NCBI GenBank assembly: GCA_019752115.1
Contig: JAIEMN010000022.1
Span: 124,001 to 188,000 of the forward strand
Source: Gemmatimonadaceae bacterium
Lineage (GTDB): Bacteria > Gemmatimonadota > Gemmatimonadetes > Gemmatimonadales > Gemmatimonadaceae
Reading direction: 5' to 3'
DNA length: 64,000 bases
Shown in pieces: positions 26,759 to 35,665 of the stretch (position 1 is its first letter; each line of letters begins with the position of its first letter). A program made the translations under genes and the position numbers. Below the pieces are notes generated by a model, which was not told the origin of the DNA, did not search any database, and worked only from the letters and a program-made list of their open reading frames with translations.

Positions 26759-27739
26759 TTAGCGCCCCGCGACCTCGTCCGAAACGACCGGCGGGCGTCG
26801 CAGGACAAGCACGAGTGCCGGCAGGTAGACGCCGACCAACACATACCATTCGGCTTTCGCGACATAGAAATCCGCCCCACCAAGCCCGGCGTACCAGGCG
26901 AGCCAGGCGAGGAGCGCGGCGAAGGCCATGCCGGCCGCCTGCGTGCGCGAGCGCGCGAGCAGAAAGAGCGGCAGCTGGTCGGCGAAGTACAGCAACTGCG
27001 GCACGGCCGCCATCCCGAGCAGCAAGCGGGCATCGCGCGAGCGCCAGCGCAGCAGCGCCAACCAGAGCCACGCGCCGCGCCACGAGAACAGTGGGGCCGG
27101 ATGTTTCTCGAGCGTCCCGAGGTTGTGCAGCCACTCGGCGGGCCAGTGCGGCAGGATCAGCAGTGAGAGCGCCCCCACCGCGGTGGCCATGGCAACGGCG
27201 CGCCACGACGGGCGCCAGACAAAAAGTGCGGCGCCGAGGTTCGGCTTGACCGCGAGCAGCGCGCCGAGCCACGGGATGGCCACGCCGAGGATCACCGCAG
27301 GGGACCATTGCCCCAGCTCGATGACCATCAGAAAGCTGGGGGTGGCGAAGAGCCACAGCGTCCACCACGCCGACGCCGTGAGCCACCAGGCGAGTACGGC
27401 ACTGCTCGCGCCGATGAGGAGGCCGGCCGCCAGCGGCAGAGGGATCGACGCCACGGGCGCGGCGACCAGCAGGGCGGGCAGCGGATAGTAGAGCGGCTCC
27501 GCAAAGGGCCAGAGCGCACTGCGCGGGGGCACGGTGTACGGATCGGTCCCCGACAGCAGCAGCTGTGCACCGATATGCCATGCCCGGAAGTCACTGGCGC
27601 CACCGCGCGCGGCATACGCCGCCGCCACCCCACTCGCGAGCCCGATCAGGAGCGCCACCACCACGCGGGCGCGTGGCGTCGGCGCGCGCGCGGGCGCCTC
27701 GTCAGGGGCTGGCGTCAGCGACCCGTCGGCCGTCGCCAC
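26759..27739 (-). CDS. Polytopic membrane protein, GT87/DUF2029-like
   Basis: A 326-residue membrane protein with about nine helices. After the first helix it has SDFRAWHIGAQLLLSGTDPY, a motif typical of GT87 mannosyltransferase-like proteins (Asp-Phe pair and the DPY turn). It is shorter than most GT87 enzymes (about 400), so activity is uncertain. It starts at a GTG one base after the stop of the preceding gene, so the two are coupled. Confidence 0.7.
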   Translation of the reverse strand: MATADGSLTPAPDEAPARAPTPRARVVVALLIGLASGVAAAYAARGGASDFRAWHIGAQLLLSGTDPYTVPPRSALWPFAEPLYYPLPALLVAAPVASIPLPLAAGLLIGASSAVLAWWLTASAWWTLWLFATPSFLMVIELGQWSPAVILGVAIPWLGALLAVKPNLGAALFVWRPSWRAVAMATAVGALSLLILPHWPAEWLHNLGTLEKHPAPLFSWRGAWLWLALLRWRSRDARLLLGMAAVPQLLYFADQLPLFLLARSRTQAAGMAFAALLAWLAWYAGLGGADFYVAKAEWYVLVGVYLPALVLVLRRPPVVSDEVAGR

Positions 27740-27740
27740 C

Positions 27741-28241
27741 TCAGGCGACAGAGTGATGCTGATGCCCGTCGCGCTTGTCCACCGCGCGGCGTACCAGCTG
27801 CACCACCAGCGCGAGGACGGCGGCGAAGAGCACCATCACGAGCCCGCGCTGCCAGAGCGTCTGTCCGGCCATCGGCCACCAGTCCGCCCACGTCGCGAGA
27901 CGCGAGCCCATGCGCTCGCGCTGAAACACGATGAGCACCGAGCTCATGCCGAGCTCGACCATCACTTCGATCACGAGGAACGCGAGGACCCGCAGCGGCC
28001 ACCGGCGCACCGGGAAGTTGCCCAGATGCCACGTGAGCATGCCGCAGAGAAAGAGCAGCCCGGTGGTCACCCCGACAACGAACAGCCACCACTGATCCGG
28101 GATCAGCACCACGGCGCGCCACAGCCGCAGCACGATCCCCGTGATACCGGCGGGTTCGATCGTGCGGATGGCAAAGGCGCGCAGCGGGTGGAGTTTCTCC
28201 TCCCCCCAGTGGATGACGTCACGCGGGAAGAACCGGGACAT
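27741..28241 (-). CDS. Membrane protein of unknown function, four helices
   Basis: A 166-residue protein I do not recognise. A soluble start (SRFFPRDVIHWGEEKLHPL) is followed by hydrophobic stretches near residues 53-72, 82-105 and 131-152, and it ends in a histidine-containing charged tail (DKRDGHQHHSVA). It lies one base before the GT87-like gene and 90 bases after the esterase gene. Confidence 0.65.
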   Translation of the reverse strand: MSRFFPRDVIHWGEEKLHPLRAFAIRTIEPAGITGIVLRLWRAVVLIPDQWWLFVVGVTTGLLFLCGMLTWHLGNFPVRRWPLRVLAFLVIEVMVELGMSSVLIVFQRERMGSRLATWADWWPMAGQTLWQRGLVMVLFAAVLALVVQLVRRAVDKRDGHQHHSVA

Positions 28242-28331
28242 ATCCCCAAGCTACGGCGCGGGACGGATCGATGTAACGCCCCCGGCAGTCACCGGGGTGG
28301 CGCGCGCCCTCACATCCGGCGCCCCGCGGCC

Positions 28332-29357
28332 TTATGGCTTGCCGACGACGGCGAGGAGGAATTCCAGACTGTCCTCGGCGTGCACCCGCCAATAGGTCCA
28401 CGTATGCCCGCCGGTGAACTCGCCGTAGCGCCGCGGCACGCCGGCGCTGGCAAGCGCCGCATTGAAGTCGCGGTTGTGGAGCAGCCAGGGGTCGTCAGCG
28501 CCCACATCGAAGTACAACGCCGGCATCAGCGCCTGACCGGCCTGCACGCGCGGCAGCAGGCGCCCGAGCATCACGACGGGGTCGCGGGCCCGCCACGCGA
28601 TCGTATCGGGACCAAAGGCCAGCCGCTGCGACTTCCAGAGCCCGCGCGCCGCCTGCTGCAGCTGCGCCATGCTGGTGGCGTAGCGATTGGCGTCGGGCGC
28701 CACCATGCCGGGGAGGAGCCGCGGCGAGAGGACGCCGGAGTGACTGGCGGCGGCGGCAAACCGATCGGGGTGAGCAAGCGCGAGCGTGATGGCGCCGTAC
28801 CCGCCCATGCTCAGGCCGGCGATGGCGCGATGCGCGCGGTCGGCCCTGGTGCGGTAGTGGTGGTCCATGTGGTCCACCACGTCGCGCTCGATGTAATCGT
28901 CGTAGCGCGGCCACGGGACACAGTAGGTCGCCGCCGGTTCCTTGCGACTCGTGTCGCCGGTGCACGCCGGGACGTCGGGCAGCTGCCCCCAGGTGGTGTA
29001 CCAGCTGTCGTCACCATCGGGCATGGCAATGATCGCTTCCGGTGTCCCCGCGGCCACGAGCGAGTCCATCGTGCGATCGAGCGCGCCGTTATCGACCCAG
29101 TTCTTTTCGTTGCCGCCCAGGCCGTGCAGATACACGAGGAGCGGATAGCGCCTGGTGGGGCTCGACGCGTAACTCGGCGGGAGGTAGACGCGAAGGGCCT
29201 TTCGGGCGCCGATCGCGTTCCCCCACACGGTGTCCATGCGGACGGTCCCGCGGGGAAACGTGGCGGGCGTCGCGTTGGCGGGCGGCGCACTCTGCGCGCG
29301 CGCCACGCCGGCGCCGAGCGCCAGCGCGACGGCCAACGCCCCGACCCCACGCGCCAT
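28332..29357 (-). CDS. Exported alpha/beta-hydrolase, esterase D/feruloyl-esterase-like
   Basis: A 341-residue secreted hydrolase. A signal peptide (ending GVARAQS) is followed by the putative-esterase fold: LLVYLHGLGGNEKNW oxyanion region, nucleophile serine in AGLSMGGYG, aspartate in FDVGADDPW and histidine in GGHTWTYWR. It resembles esterase D-like enzymes acting on acyl esters. The gene begins at ATG 29357; a GTG at 29363 overlaps the lepB stop (GTGA) and is also plausible. Confidence 0.85.
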   Translation of the reverse strand: MARGVGALAVALALGAGVARAQSAPPANATPATFPRGTVRMDTVWGNAIGARKALRVYLPPSYASSPTRRYPLLVYLHGLGGNEKNWVDNGALDRTMDSLVAAGTPEAIIAMPDGDDSWYTTWGQLPDVPACTGDTSRKEPAATYCVPWPRYDDYIERDVVDHMDHHYRTRADRAHRAIAGLSMGGYGAITLALAHPDRFAAAASHSGVLSPRLLPGMVAPDANRYATSMAQLQQAARGLWKSQRLAFGPDTIAWRARDPVVMLGRLLPRVQAGQALMPALYFDVGADDPWLLHNRDFNAALASAGVPRRYGEFTGGHTWTYWRVHAEDSLEFLLAVVGKP

Positions 29358-29359
29358 CG

Positions 29360-30157
29360 TCACCGGATGATCGTCCCCAGCCGCCCCCACCGGATGTCGG
29401 TGATGAAGGGGAACGGACGGTCGGACTCATCGCTGTTGCGGTACGAGTAGTACACGAACACCGGGCGCCCGCGCACATTCTCGCGCGGCACCATCCCCCA
29501 ATAGCGGGCGTCCTTGGAGTCGTAGCGGTTGTCGCCGAGCATGAAGAGATGCTTGGCCGGCACCACCAGCGGCCCCCAGTCGTCGAGCGTGGGCTGCGCG
29601 GGCGGCTCGCCAAAGCGCGAGCCCTTGAGCTCGAACTGATGCTGCCACTGGAAGAGCGGATGCGAGAAGCCGCCGTCCTGCTTGGGGTTCTGCGCGGCGG
29701 CCGGCCCCTGGGGCTGCGGCTGCCCATTCACGTGCAGCAGCCCACCGCGCATGTAGATCGTGTCACCGGCGACGGCGACGAGGCGCTTCACCAGCGTGGG
29801 ATTCGGATCTTCCGGCTGGTCGATCTGGGTGGGCGACACGAACACCACCACGTCGCCACGCTCGGGTTCGTCGTACCCCGGCAGGTTCACGTTCGTGAAC
29901 GGAACGTGCGGGCCGTAGGCCAGCTTGTTGACGAACAGCCAATCCCCGACGAGCAGCGTCGGGATCATGCTCCCCGAGGGGATGCGGTACGCCTCGATCA
30001 GGAACGTCCGGATGGCGAGGAAGATCGCCACCGTGACGAGAATCGCCTTGATGTTCTCCCAGGTGGAGGCGCCCCCGGACGAGCCCCCGCCGCTCTTCGT
30101 GCCGGAGCGGAGCTGGGAGACGGAGGAGCGATCGGACGAGGACGGCTTCGCGGCCAC
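29360..30157 (-). CDS. lepB: Signal peptidase I
   Basis: A 265-residue S26 peptidase. One membrane helix at about 37-55 is followed by box B PSGSMIPTL with nucleophile Ser63, the general base Lys124 in LVKRLVAVAGD and box E LGDNRYDSKDAR. The cytoplasmic N-terminus is Ser/Gly-rich, and an insertion of about 40 residues lies between the catalytic Lys and box E. It removes signal peptides from exported proteins such as the many encoded nearby. It ends overlapping the esterase start region. Confidence 0.95.
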   Translation of the reverse strand: MAAKPSSSDRSSVSQLRSGTKSGGGSSGGASTWENIKAILVTVAIFLAIRTFLIEAYRIPSGSMIPTLLVGDWLFVNKLAYGPHVPFTNVNLPGYDEPERGDVVVFVSPTQIDQPEDPNPTLVKRLVAVAGDTIYMRGGLLHVNGQPQPQGPAAAQNPKQDGGFSHPLFQWQHQFELKGSRFGEPPAQPTLDDWGPLVVPAKHLFMLGDNRYDSKDARYWGMVPRENVRGRPVFVYYSYRNSDESDRPFPFITDIRWGRLGTIIR

Positions 30158-30183
30158 GGGCAGGCAGGGAATGAGGACAGAGA

Positions 30184-30216
30184 GAAGGGGCGCGTCCCAC
30201 CGGGACGCGCCCCTTC
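30184..30216 (-). terminator. Strong hairpin after the SWIB/H1-like gene
   Basis: A perfect 15-bp inverted repeat (arms 30184-30198 and 30202-30216, 3-base loop) lies 26 bases past the stop of the minus-strand SWIB gene. On that strand it is followed by a pyrimidine-rich stretch. It separates that gene from lepB on the same strand. Confidence 0.7.
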
Positions 30217-30242
30217 AAACATACGCAGAAGACCGCGCTGGG

Positions 30243-30662
30243 TTACGAGAGGTTTGCGTTCATGAACTTCATCATCTCGAACATGTCAGCCGACTTCTTG
30301 CCGCCAAACAGAGCCTTGAGCTTGTCGTCGGCGTTGATCTGGCGCTTGTTCTTCTGGTCCTGGAGGCCGTTCTTCTTGATGTAGGCCCAGAGCTTCTTGA
30401 CGGAGTCCGTGCGCGCCAGCGGCTTGTCGCCAACGATCGCGGCCAGCACGGCCGACGGCGTCATCGCCTTCATGAACGCCGGGTTCGGGGCACGCTTAGT
30501 CGCCTTCTTGGCGGCCTTCTTCGGGGCGGCCTTCTTGGCCGGCGCCGCCTTCTTGGCGGCAGCCTTCTTCGGCGCGGCCTTCTTCGGGGCGGCCTTCTTG
30601 GCAGCCTTCTTCGGAGCAGCCTTCTTCGCAGCCTTCTTCGCGGACTTCTTCGCAGCGGCCAT
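30243..30662 (-). CDS. SWIB/MDM2-domain protein with histone H1-like Lys/Ala tail
   Basis: A 139-residue DNA- or chromatin-associated protein. Residues 1-58 are almost only Lys, Ala and Pro in repeats of the type KKAAP, like the tail of eukaryotic H1 and bacterial H1-like proteins. Residues 61-138 form a SWIB domain (TPSAVLAAIVG, LWAYIKKNGLQDQKNKRQINAD, LKALFG). This pairing is known from chlamydiae and some other bacteria. AGGAG lies five bases before the ATG at 30662; the longer frame back to 30869 covers promoter DNA. Tandem DNA repeats in the tail make its length prone to change. Confidence 0.9.
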   Translation of the reverse strand: MAAAKKSAKKAAKKAAPKKAAKKAAPKKAAPKKAAAKKAAPAKKAAPKKAAKKATKRAPNPAFMKAMTPSAVLAAIVGDKPLARTDSVKKLWAYIKKNGLQDQKNKRQINADDKLKALFGGKKSADMFEMMKFMNANLS

Positions 30663-30792
30663 GTCGTCTCCTGAGTGGTTTGACCGTTGGGTCGGGTCGA
30701 GCAATCCATGTCTCGACAGGATCGCGCGAAGTCGGTACGCGCTTCGCGGACGGGCACAAACTACAATCGCGCGATACGCGCGCAATAGGTGA

Positions 30793-30841
30793 TTTCGCGT
30801 TTTTCCCTCTGAGAATCGAAAATTTTTCGCGTTTTTCCCTC
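30793..30841. repeat. Two 17-bp direct repeats in the SWIB gene promoter region
   Basis: TTTCGCGTTTTTCCCTC occurs at 30793-30809 and again at 30825-30841, a 32-bp period (three helical turns). The pair lies 130-180 bases upstream of the SWIB/H1-like start, in an AT-richer pocket of the 210-base gap. Two identical, helically phased sites suggest binding of a regulator, possibly the SWIB protein itself. Confidence 0.6.
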
Positions 30842-30872
30842 GGAAACGCGTGATCGCGCGCGTTCGCACGCG

Positions 30873-31934
30873 TCAGCGCGCGCCCAATGCGCCCTCGAGA
30901 AACCCCGCGATCGCCCCGAGTGCCGCCGGGTGCACGCGCCGATCGACCAGTCGGACGTACCCCTCCGGGCCGCCATCGTCATCGGCGAGGAACAGGTGAT
31001 TGGTCCGGGGCACCCGCTCGACGCGCACCCGCGCACCACCCTCGCGGAGCGCGGCCGCCAACTCGGCCGCCTGTGCGACCGGCACCTGCTGATCCGTCTC
31101 GCCGTGGACGAGCAGGACCGGCGCATGCGTCGTGCGCGCGGCCGTGCGGGCGGCGTCGCGCGGGTCGAGCGCGAACCAGGTGCGGAGCCACGGCTCCCGC
31201 TCGGCCAGCCGCTCGGCTTCACCTTCGGCGGCCGAGAGGACGGGCGTGCGCATCGGCGGTGGAAACGCCGCCAGATCGCGGGTGACCACCGCCTGCCGCT
31301 GCCAGCGGGCGAGTTCACGACCGGGGCGTGACGCCGCCCCCAGCAGCACGAGCGCACGCACCGGCGGCAGCGCGGGCGCCGCGAGCAGCGCCACCAGCGC
31401 CCCTTCGCTGTGCCCGATCAACGCCAGGCGGGTGCCATCCACCGATGGCGCCGTCTGCAGCCAGCGTACCGCCGCCTCGGCGTCGTGCGCGAAGTCCACG
31501 GTCGTACTGCCGGCGAACTGCCCGGTCGATGCGGCCGTCCCGCGGTCATCGAGACGGAGCGACGCGATACCACGCCCCGCCAGCGAATCGGCCACCTCCT
31601 GCCACGGCTGATAGCCCGGCAGATCGTCGCGCGCCCCGTCGCGATTCTGTGGTCCCGAGCCGCCCAGGATGAGTGCCACCGGCGCGCGCGTCCCATCGCT
31701 CCGGCTCGGCACCGTCAACGTGCCGGCGAGCACGAGCTCCCCACCCGCGGTGCCCACGGGCACGCGCACGTCGAAGCGATCCACCACCGACGCCGCCGGC
31801 GCGCGACAGGCGCCGAGGGCAACGGCGAGCCACCACCCGGCACCGACGCTGCGCGCCGCCCCCCACGAACGCCGACGCGCGCGACGGCTCAGGGCGCGAG
31901 CGACCGCAGCAGCGCGATGGAGCGGACGTCCCAT
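30873..31934 (-). CDS. Alpha/beta-hydrolase lipoprotein, dienelactone-hydrolase/S9-like
   Basis: A 353-residue protein. An Arg-rich start leads to a hydrophobic segment and a lipobox-like LAVALGAC with Cys43. The hydrolase fold has GGSGPQNRDG (oxyanion region), nucleophile Ser in GHSEGA, Asp in HGETDQQVP and His in RTNHLFL. It resembles exported hydrolases annotated as cocaine-esterase or dienelactone type. Its ATG overlaps the last 46 bases of the endonuclease IV gene. Confidence 0.82.
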   Translation of the reverse strand: MGRPLHRAAAVARALSRRARRRSWGAARSVGAGWWLAVALGACRAPAASVVDRFDVRVPVGTAGGELVLAGTLTVPSRSDGTRAPVALILGGSGPQNRDGARDDLPGYQPWQEVADSLAGRGIASLRLDDRGTAASTGQFAGSTTVDFAHDAEAAVRWLQTAPSVDGTRLALIGHSEGALVALLAAPALPPVRALVLLGAASRPGRELARWQRQAVVTRDLAAFPPPMRTPVLSAAEGEAERLAEREPWLRTWFALDPRDAARTAARTTHAPVLLVHGETDQQVPVAQAAELAAALREGGARVRVERVPRTNHLFLADDDGGPEGYVRLVDRRVHPAALGAIAGFLEGALGAR

Positions 31935-32779
31935 GGATCGGGGGTGTCGTCATCCTCCGCCACCGTTTCGATCTCCTGCGGCGTTTCGAGGATGAGTGGG
32001 ATCTGCTGCGCCCGCCGATCGTGCAGCAGCCAGCCGAATGCGTCGGCGCCGATCAGCCCCTCGCCGATCAGCTTGTGCCGGTCCTTGTTCGAGCCCAGCG
32101 CGCCTTCGCTGTCATTCAAGTGGAAGAACGCCGGCGGCTCACCCGTCGCCGATTCGAAGGCATCGAGCACCCCGGTGAGCGCCTGCGGCGATTCGTTGAT
32201 CGGGAATCCCGACGCAAAGAGATGGCAGGTGTCGAGGCCGTACCCGGTGCGATGGCGCTGGGCCGCCGGAATGCCGCTGAGCATGAGCGCCACTTCCTCC
32301 GGCGTCCGCCCTACGGTCGTGCCGGCGCCGGCGGTGTTCTCGATGAGCAGACGCGTCGCGCCGTCCGGAACGTGGGCCAGCGCGCGGCGCATCGCCTCGC
32401 TCACCCGCGCACAGGCCGCGTCGCGGTCGCCATCGGTGGCGGCCCCGGGGTGAAAGCAGACGCCGCCCACGCCGAGCGCCGTGGACCGTTCGAATTCCTT
32501 GGCGAGGCCGGCCGCTGCGCGGGCCCACTTTTCTTCATCGGGCGTGGCGCAGTTCAGTACGTACGCGGCGTGCACGATCACGTGCTCGGGGCGAATCCCG
32601 GCCTCCGCCAGCGCTTCCCGGAAGCGCGCCAGGCGATCCGGCTTCACGCCGACCTTGTCGTTGTAGTACTTGGGAATCGCGCTGAAGATCTGGAGCGCCT
32701 GCATGCCGGCGCGACCGGCGCGGCGGGCGGCCATCGGAATGCCACCGGTGTCGAGACAATGGGCGCCGAGCAGCAGCAT
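31889..32779 (-). CDS. nfo: Endonuclease IV (AP endonuclease, Nfo)
   Basis: A 296-residue TIM-barrel DNA repair enzyme that cuts the backbone 5' to abasic sites. The metal-ligand segments are all visible: HAAYVLN, CFHPGA, LIENTAG, GLDTCHLFASG, FHLNDSEGALGSNKDRH, GEG and ILETP. They follow the order in E. coli Nfo. The ATG at 32779 begins at MLLLGAH; the frame further upstream is not conserved. There is no clear ribosome site. It follows the lipoprotein gene by 32 bases. Confidence 0.95.
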   Translation of the reverse strand: MLLLGAHCLDTGGIPMAARRAGRAGMQALQIFSAIPKYYNDKVGVKPDRLARFREALAEAGIRPEHVIVHAAYVLNCATPDEEKWARAAAGLAKEFERSTALGVGGVCFHPGAATDGDRDAACARVSEAMRRALAHVPDGATRLLIENTAGAGTTVGRTPEEVALMLSGIPAAQRHRTGYGLDTCHLFASGFPINESPQALTGVLDAFESATGEPPAFFHLNDSEGALGSNKDRHKLIGEGLIGADAFGWLLHDRRAQQIPLILETPQEIETVAEDDDTPDPWDVRSIALLRSLAP

Positions 32780-32811
32780 CGGGACAGGGGCCAGAGGGGA
32801 GAGACGAGCGG

Positions 32812-33954
32812 TCAGCGGAGCACGCGTACACGGCGGGTGACGAACACAGGCGAGGCGCCCGCCGCCGGGGCGGACGGATCGGCGGCCACATCGCTCCACC
32901 CGAGGGCCACCGCACGGCCGTGCACGACGACGTGAGGATCGCGCGCATCGCCGGCCTCACCACTGGCCGTGAGCCGCTGCTCCTCGAAGGTATGCCCTGC
33001 CGTGCGCGAGATGGCGAGCCCCACCCGCGAGCGGCCGCGGGTGTTGGGGTCCTCATAGGCCACCGCCACGACATCACCGTCGCTCGCCACCCGCGCCACG
33101 CCCAGCTGCTCGCCATAGAGCACGGCCGCCGGGACTTCGAACGAGGCCCGCGGATCCATCTGGTGCGCATAGAACACGCCGGGCCCTTCGGGGCCGCGAA
33201 CCGTATAGGCGACATGCAGGAATTTCGTGCGGGCGTCCCAGGCCACGCTGGGTGCCGGCCGCACGCAGCCATGCGCACCGCGCTCGGCCGCCTGCGCATC
33301 ACCCGGCCCCTGATCGAGCGTGTCCACCGGCAGCGGCCCGCGCCAGGCACCGCGGCTGCCATCGCGCCACGCCGCCACCAGATGGACGCGCCCGGCCGTG
33401 GCGCGGGTCCACCAGAGCGCGGCCGTACCGAACCCCGGGGCCTCCACGGTGCGCAGCGTCCGGGCGCAGCGGGCGTCATCCCGCGGCAGGTCGCCATCGC
33501 CGAGTGGGCCGGCTGCGGGCATGGGCATGGTGCTCATGTCGTGCGCGGCGTGATTCATACCCGGCATCGGTGCAGCGGCGCTGGCCCCCGCGCTCGCCGT
33601 CGCGCTCGCCGTCGCGCTCGCGGTCGCCCTCGCGGCCGCGACGGGCGCTGTGGACGATGCGGTATCCGTCGCCTCGGGCAGTCCAGCCGTCAGCCCCGCC
33701 AGCAGCGACAGGGCACCGGCCTCGCGCAGGCGATCCTGCATCAGCTGAAAGGCGGCCAGTGCCGACGAATCGGCCAGCGTGGAATCGAGGGGCTCGGACG
33801 GCAGATTGGCGAGCGGCGAGGGCATGGTGGTGCGCACCGGCGCGGGGTCCACCCACGCGAGCGGCGCCGTGTCGCAGGCGAGGCTGCCGAGCGCAGCACT
33901 GCCGAGCAGCAGGGTGCGGAGCACGCGTGCGCGGGGGAGCACAGAACAGACCAT
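32812..33954 (-). CDS. His/Met-rich lipoprotein with beta-propeller-like C-terminus
   Basis: A 380-residue secreted lipoprotein of unknown function. The lipobox is LGSLAC with Cys27. Residues 110-130 are a (TASA)n low-complexity run, followed by MPGMNHAAHDMSTMPMP, a Met/His cluster like those in copper-handling proteins. The C-terminal 210 residues contain repeated strands ending in SRTAGHTFEE-type motifs, recalling BNR/sialidase propeller blades. It heads a short minus-strand group with nfo. Confidence 0.65.
   Translation of the reverse strand: MVCSVLPRARVLRTLLLGSAALGSLACDTAPLAWVDPAPVRTTMPSPLANLPSEPLDSTLADSSALAAFQLMQDRLREAGALSLLAGLTAGLPEATDTASSTAPVAAARATASATASATASAGASAAAPMPGMNHAAHDMSTMPMPAAGPLGDGDLPRDDARCARTLRTVEAPGFGTAALWWTRATAGRVHLVAAWRDGSRGAWRGPLPVDTLDQGPGDAQAAERGAHGCVRPAPSVAWDARTKFLHVAYTVRGPEGPGVFYAHQMDPRASFEVPAAVLYGEQLGVARVASDGDVVAVAYEDPNTRGRSRVGLAISRTAGHTFEEQRLTASGEAGDARDPHVVVHGRAVALGWSDVAADPSAPAAGASPVFVTRRVRVLR
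33589..33636. repeat. 12-bp in-frame tandem repeat
   Basis: Four copies of a 12-base unit (CGCGCTCGCCGT and near-copies; first two identical) lie inside the lipoprotein gene and encode Thr-Ala-Ser-Ala units. Gain or loss of a unit keeps the reading frame. Confidence 0.7.
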
Positions 33955-34033
33955 GTGCGAAGGGTACTGCGCGCACGCGCCGATGGTAGCTTTCAGTGCT
34001 CCCCCATTTCCTTCCGATGCTCCGGAGACCCTG

Positions 34034-35665
34034 ATGTCCTTTGCTGCTTTCGACGGGACGCGCCGCGTGCCGCCCGCTGTGAACGAACCGGTGCGGAGCT
34101 ACGCGCCGGGCTCCCGTGAACGCGCGTCGCTCGAAGCGCGCCTGGCCCAGATGGCGGCCGAGGTGGCCGAAATCCCCGTGGTCGTGGGCGGGCGTCGGAT
34201 TCAGACCGGCGATACCGGCACCGTGAACATGCCCTGTGATCATCAGCACGTGCTGGCGCGCTACCACAAGGCGACGCCGGCGCTGGTGCACGAGGCCATC
34301 GCCGCGGCGGCCGAGGCCAAGAAGGAATGGGCGAGCTGGCGCTGGGAAGACCGCGCCGCGGTGTTCCTCCGGGCGGCGGAGCTGCTGACCACCACGTGGC
34401 GCGACACGATCCTCGCGGCCACGATGCTCGGCCAGGCCAAGACCGTGCATCAGGCCGAGATCGATGCGGCGTGCGAGCTCATCGACTTCTGGCGCTTCAA
34501 TGCCCAGTTCGCGCAGGAGCTCTACAACGAGCAGCCGCTGAGCGACCACTCGATGTGGAACCAGCTCGACTACCGCCCGCTCGAAGGGTTCGTGTACGCG
34601 GTCACGCCCTTCAACTTCACGGCCATCGGCGGCAACCTGCCGGGTGCGCCGGCACTGATGGGCAACACGGTGCTCTGGAAGCCGAGCGCGACGGCCACGC
34701 TGTCGAGCTGGTACACGTTCCTGCTCCTCGAGGAAGCCGGGCTGCCCAAGGGCGTGATCAATTTCCTCCCGGGCGACGCGGCGATGATCTCCGACATCGC
34801 GCTCACACACCGCGATCTGGCTGGCGTGCACTTCACCGGCTCGACCGGCGTCTTTAACAGCATGTGGGAGACGGTCGGCAAGAACATGAACAAGTACCGC
34901 TCGTACCCGCGCATCGTGGGCGAGACGGGGGGCAAAGATTTCATCGTGGCGCATCCGAGCGCCGACCCGCAGGCGCTGGCCGTGGGCATGGTGCGCGGCG
35001 CCTTCGAGTATCAGGGGCAGAAGTGCTCGGCGGCGAGCCGCGCCTACATCCCGGCGTCGCTCTGGCCCACCGTGAAGGAACGCTGCGTGAAGATGATGGG
35101 CGAGATGAAGCAGGGCGACACGCGCGACTTCACGAACTTCGTGGCCGCCGTGATCGACGAGCGCGCCTTCACGCGCCTGGCGGCCGCGATCGACGAAGCC
35201 AAGGCGAACGCGACGATCGTGGCCGGCGGTGGCTACGACAAGTCGAAGGGGTGGTTCATCCAGCCCACGATCATCGAGACCAAGGACCCGAACTACCGCA
35301 CGCTGTGCGAGGAGCTCTTCGGGCCCGTGCTCACCGTTTATGTCTACGACGATGCGAAGTGGCTCGAAACGCTGGCGATCGTCGACAGCACGTCGCCCTA
35401 TGCGCTCACCGGTGCCGTGTTCTCGAACGATCGGCAGGGCGTGCGGGAAGCGATGAGCGTGCTGCGCCACGCGGCCGGCAACTTCTACATCAACGACAAG
35501 CCGACGGGCGCCGTGGTCGGGCAGCAGCCGTTCGGTGGCGCGCGCGGCTCGGGCACCAACGACAAGGCCGGCTCCAAGTCGAACCTCATGCGCTGGACGA
35601 GCACGCGCACGATCAAGGAGACGTTCTCGCCGCCGCTCGACTGGAAGTACCCCTACCTGGGCTGA
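34034..35665 (+). CDS. pruA: L-glutamate gamma-semialdehyde (P5C) dehydrogenase
   Basis: A 543-residue aldehyde dehydrogenase, the length of stand-alone P5C dehydrogenases. The catalytic Cys331 is in GQKCSAAS, the general base Glu297 in GETGGKDF, and the NAD site includes FTGSTGVF. It oxidises glutamate semialdehyde to glutamate in proline and arginine catabolism. GGAGA lies five bases before the ATG at 34034; the frame extends upstream through the complement of the lipoprotein gene. No proline dehydrogenase gene is adjacent. Its last 13 bases overlap the convergent sulfatase gene. Confidence 0.95.
   Translation: MSFAAFDGTRRVPPAVNEPVRSYAPGSRERASLEARLAQMAAEVAEIPVVVGGRRIQTGDTGTVNMPCDHQHVLARYHKATPALVHEAIAAAAEAKKEWASWRWEDRAAVFLRAAELLTTTWRDTILAATMLGQAKTVHQAEIDAACELIDFWRFNAQFAQELYNEQPLSDHSMWNQLDYRPLEGFVYAVTPFNFTAIGGNLPGAPALMGNTVLWKPSATATLSSWYTFLLLEEAGLPKGVINFLPGDAAMISDIALTHRDLAGVHFTGSTGVFNSMWETVGKNMNKYRSYPRIVGETGGKDFIVAHPSADPQALAVGMVRGAFEYQGQKCSAASRAYIPASLWPTVKERCVKMMGEMKQGDTRDFTNFVAAVIDERAFTRLAAAIDEAKANATIVAGGGYDKSKGWFIQPTIIETKDPNYRTLCEELFGPVLTVYVYDDAKWLETLAIVDSTSPYALTGAVFSNDRQGVREAMSVLRHAAGNFYINDKPTGAVVGQQPFGGARGSGTNDKAGSKSNLMRWTSTRTIKETFSPPLDWKYPYLG

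Noticed and set aside
33589-33636. A CRISPR-like or microsatellite array
   Set aside because: The units are 12 bases, contiguous without spacers and in frame with a gene, so it is a coding tandem repeat.
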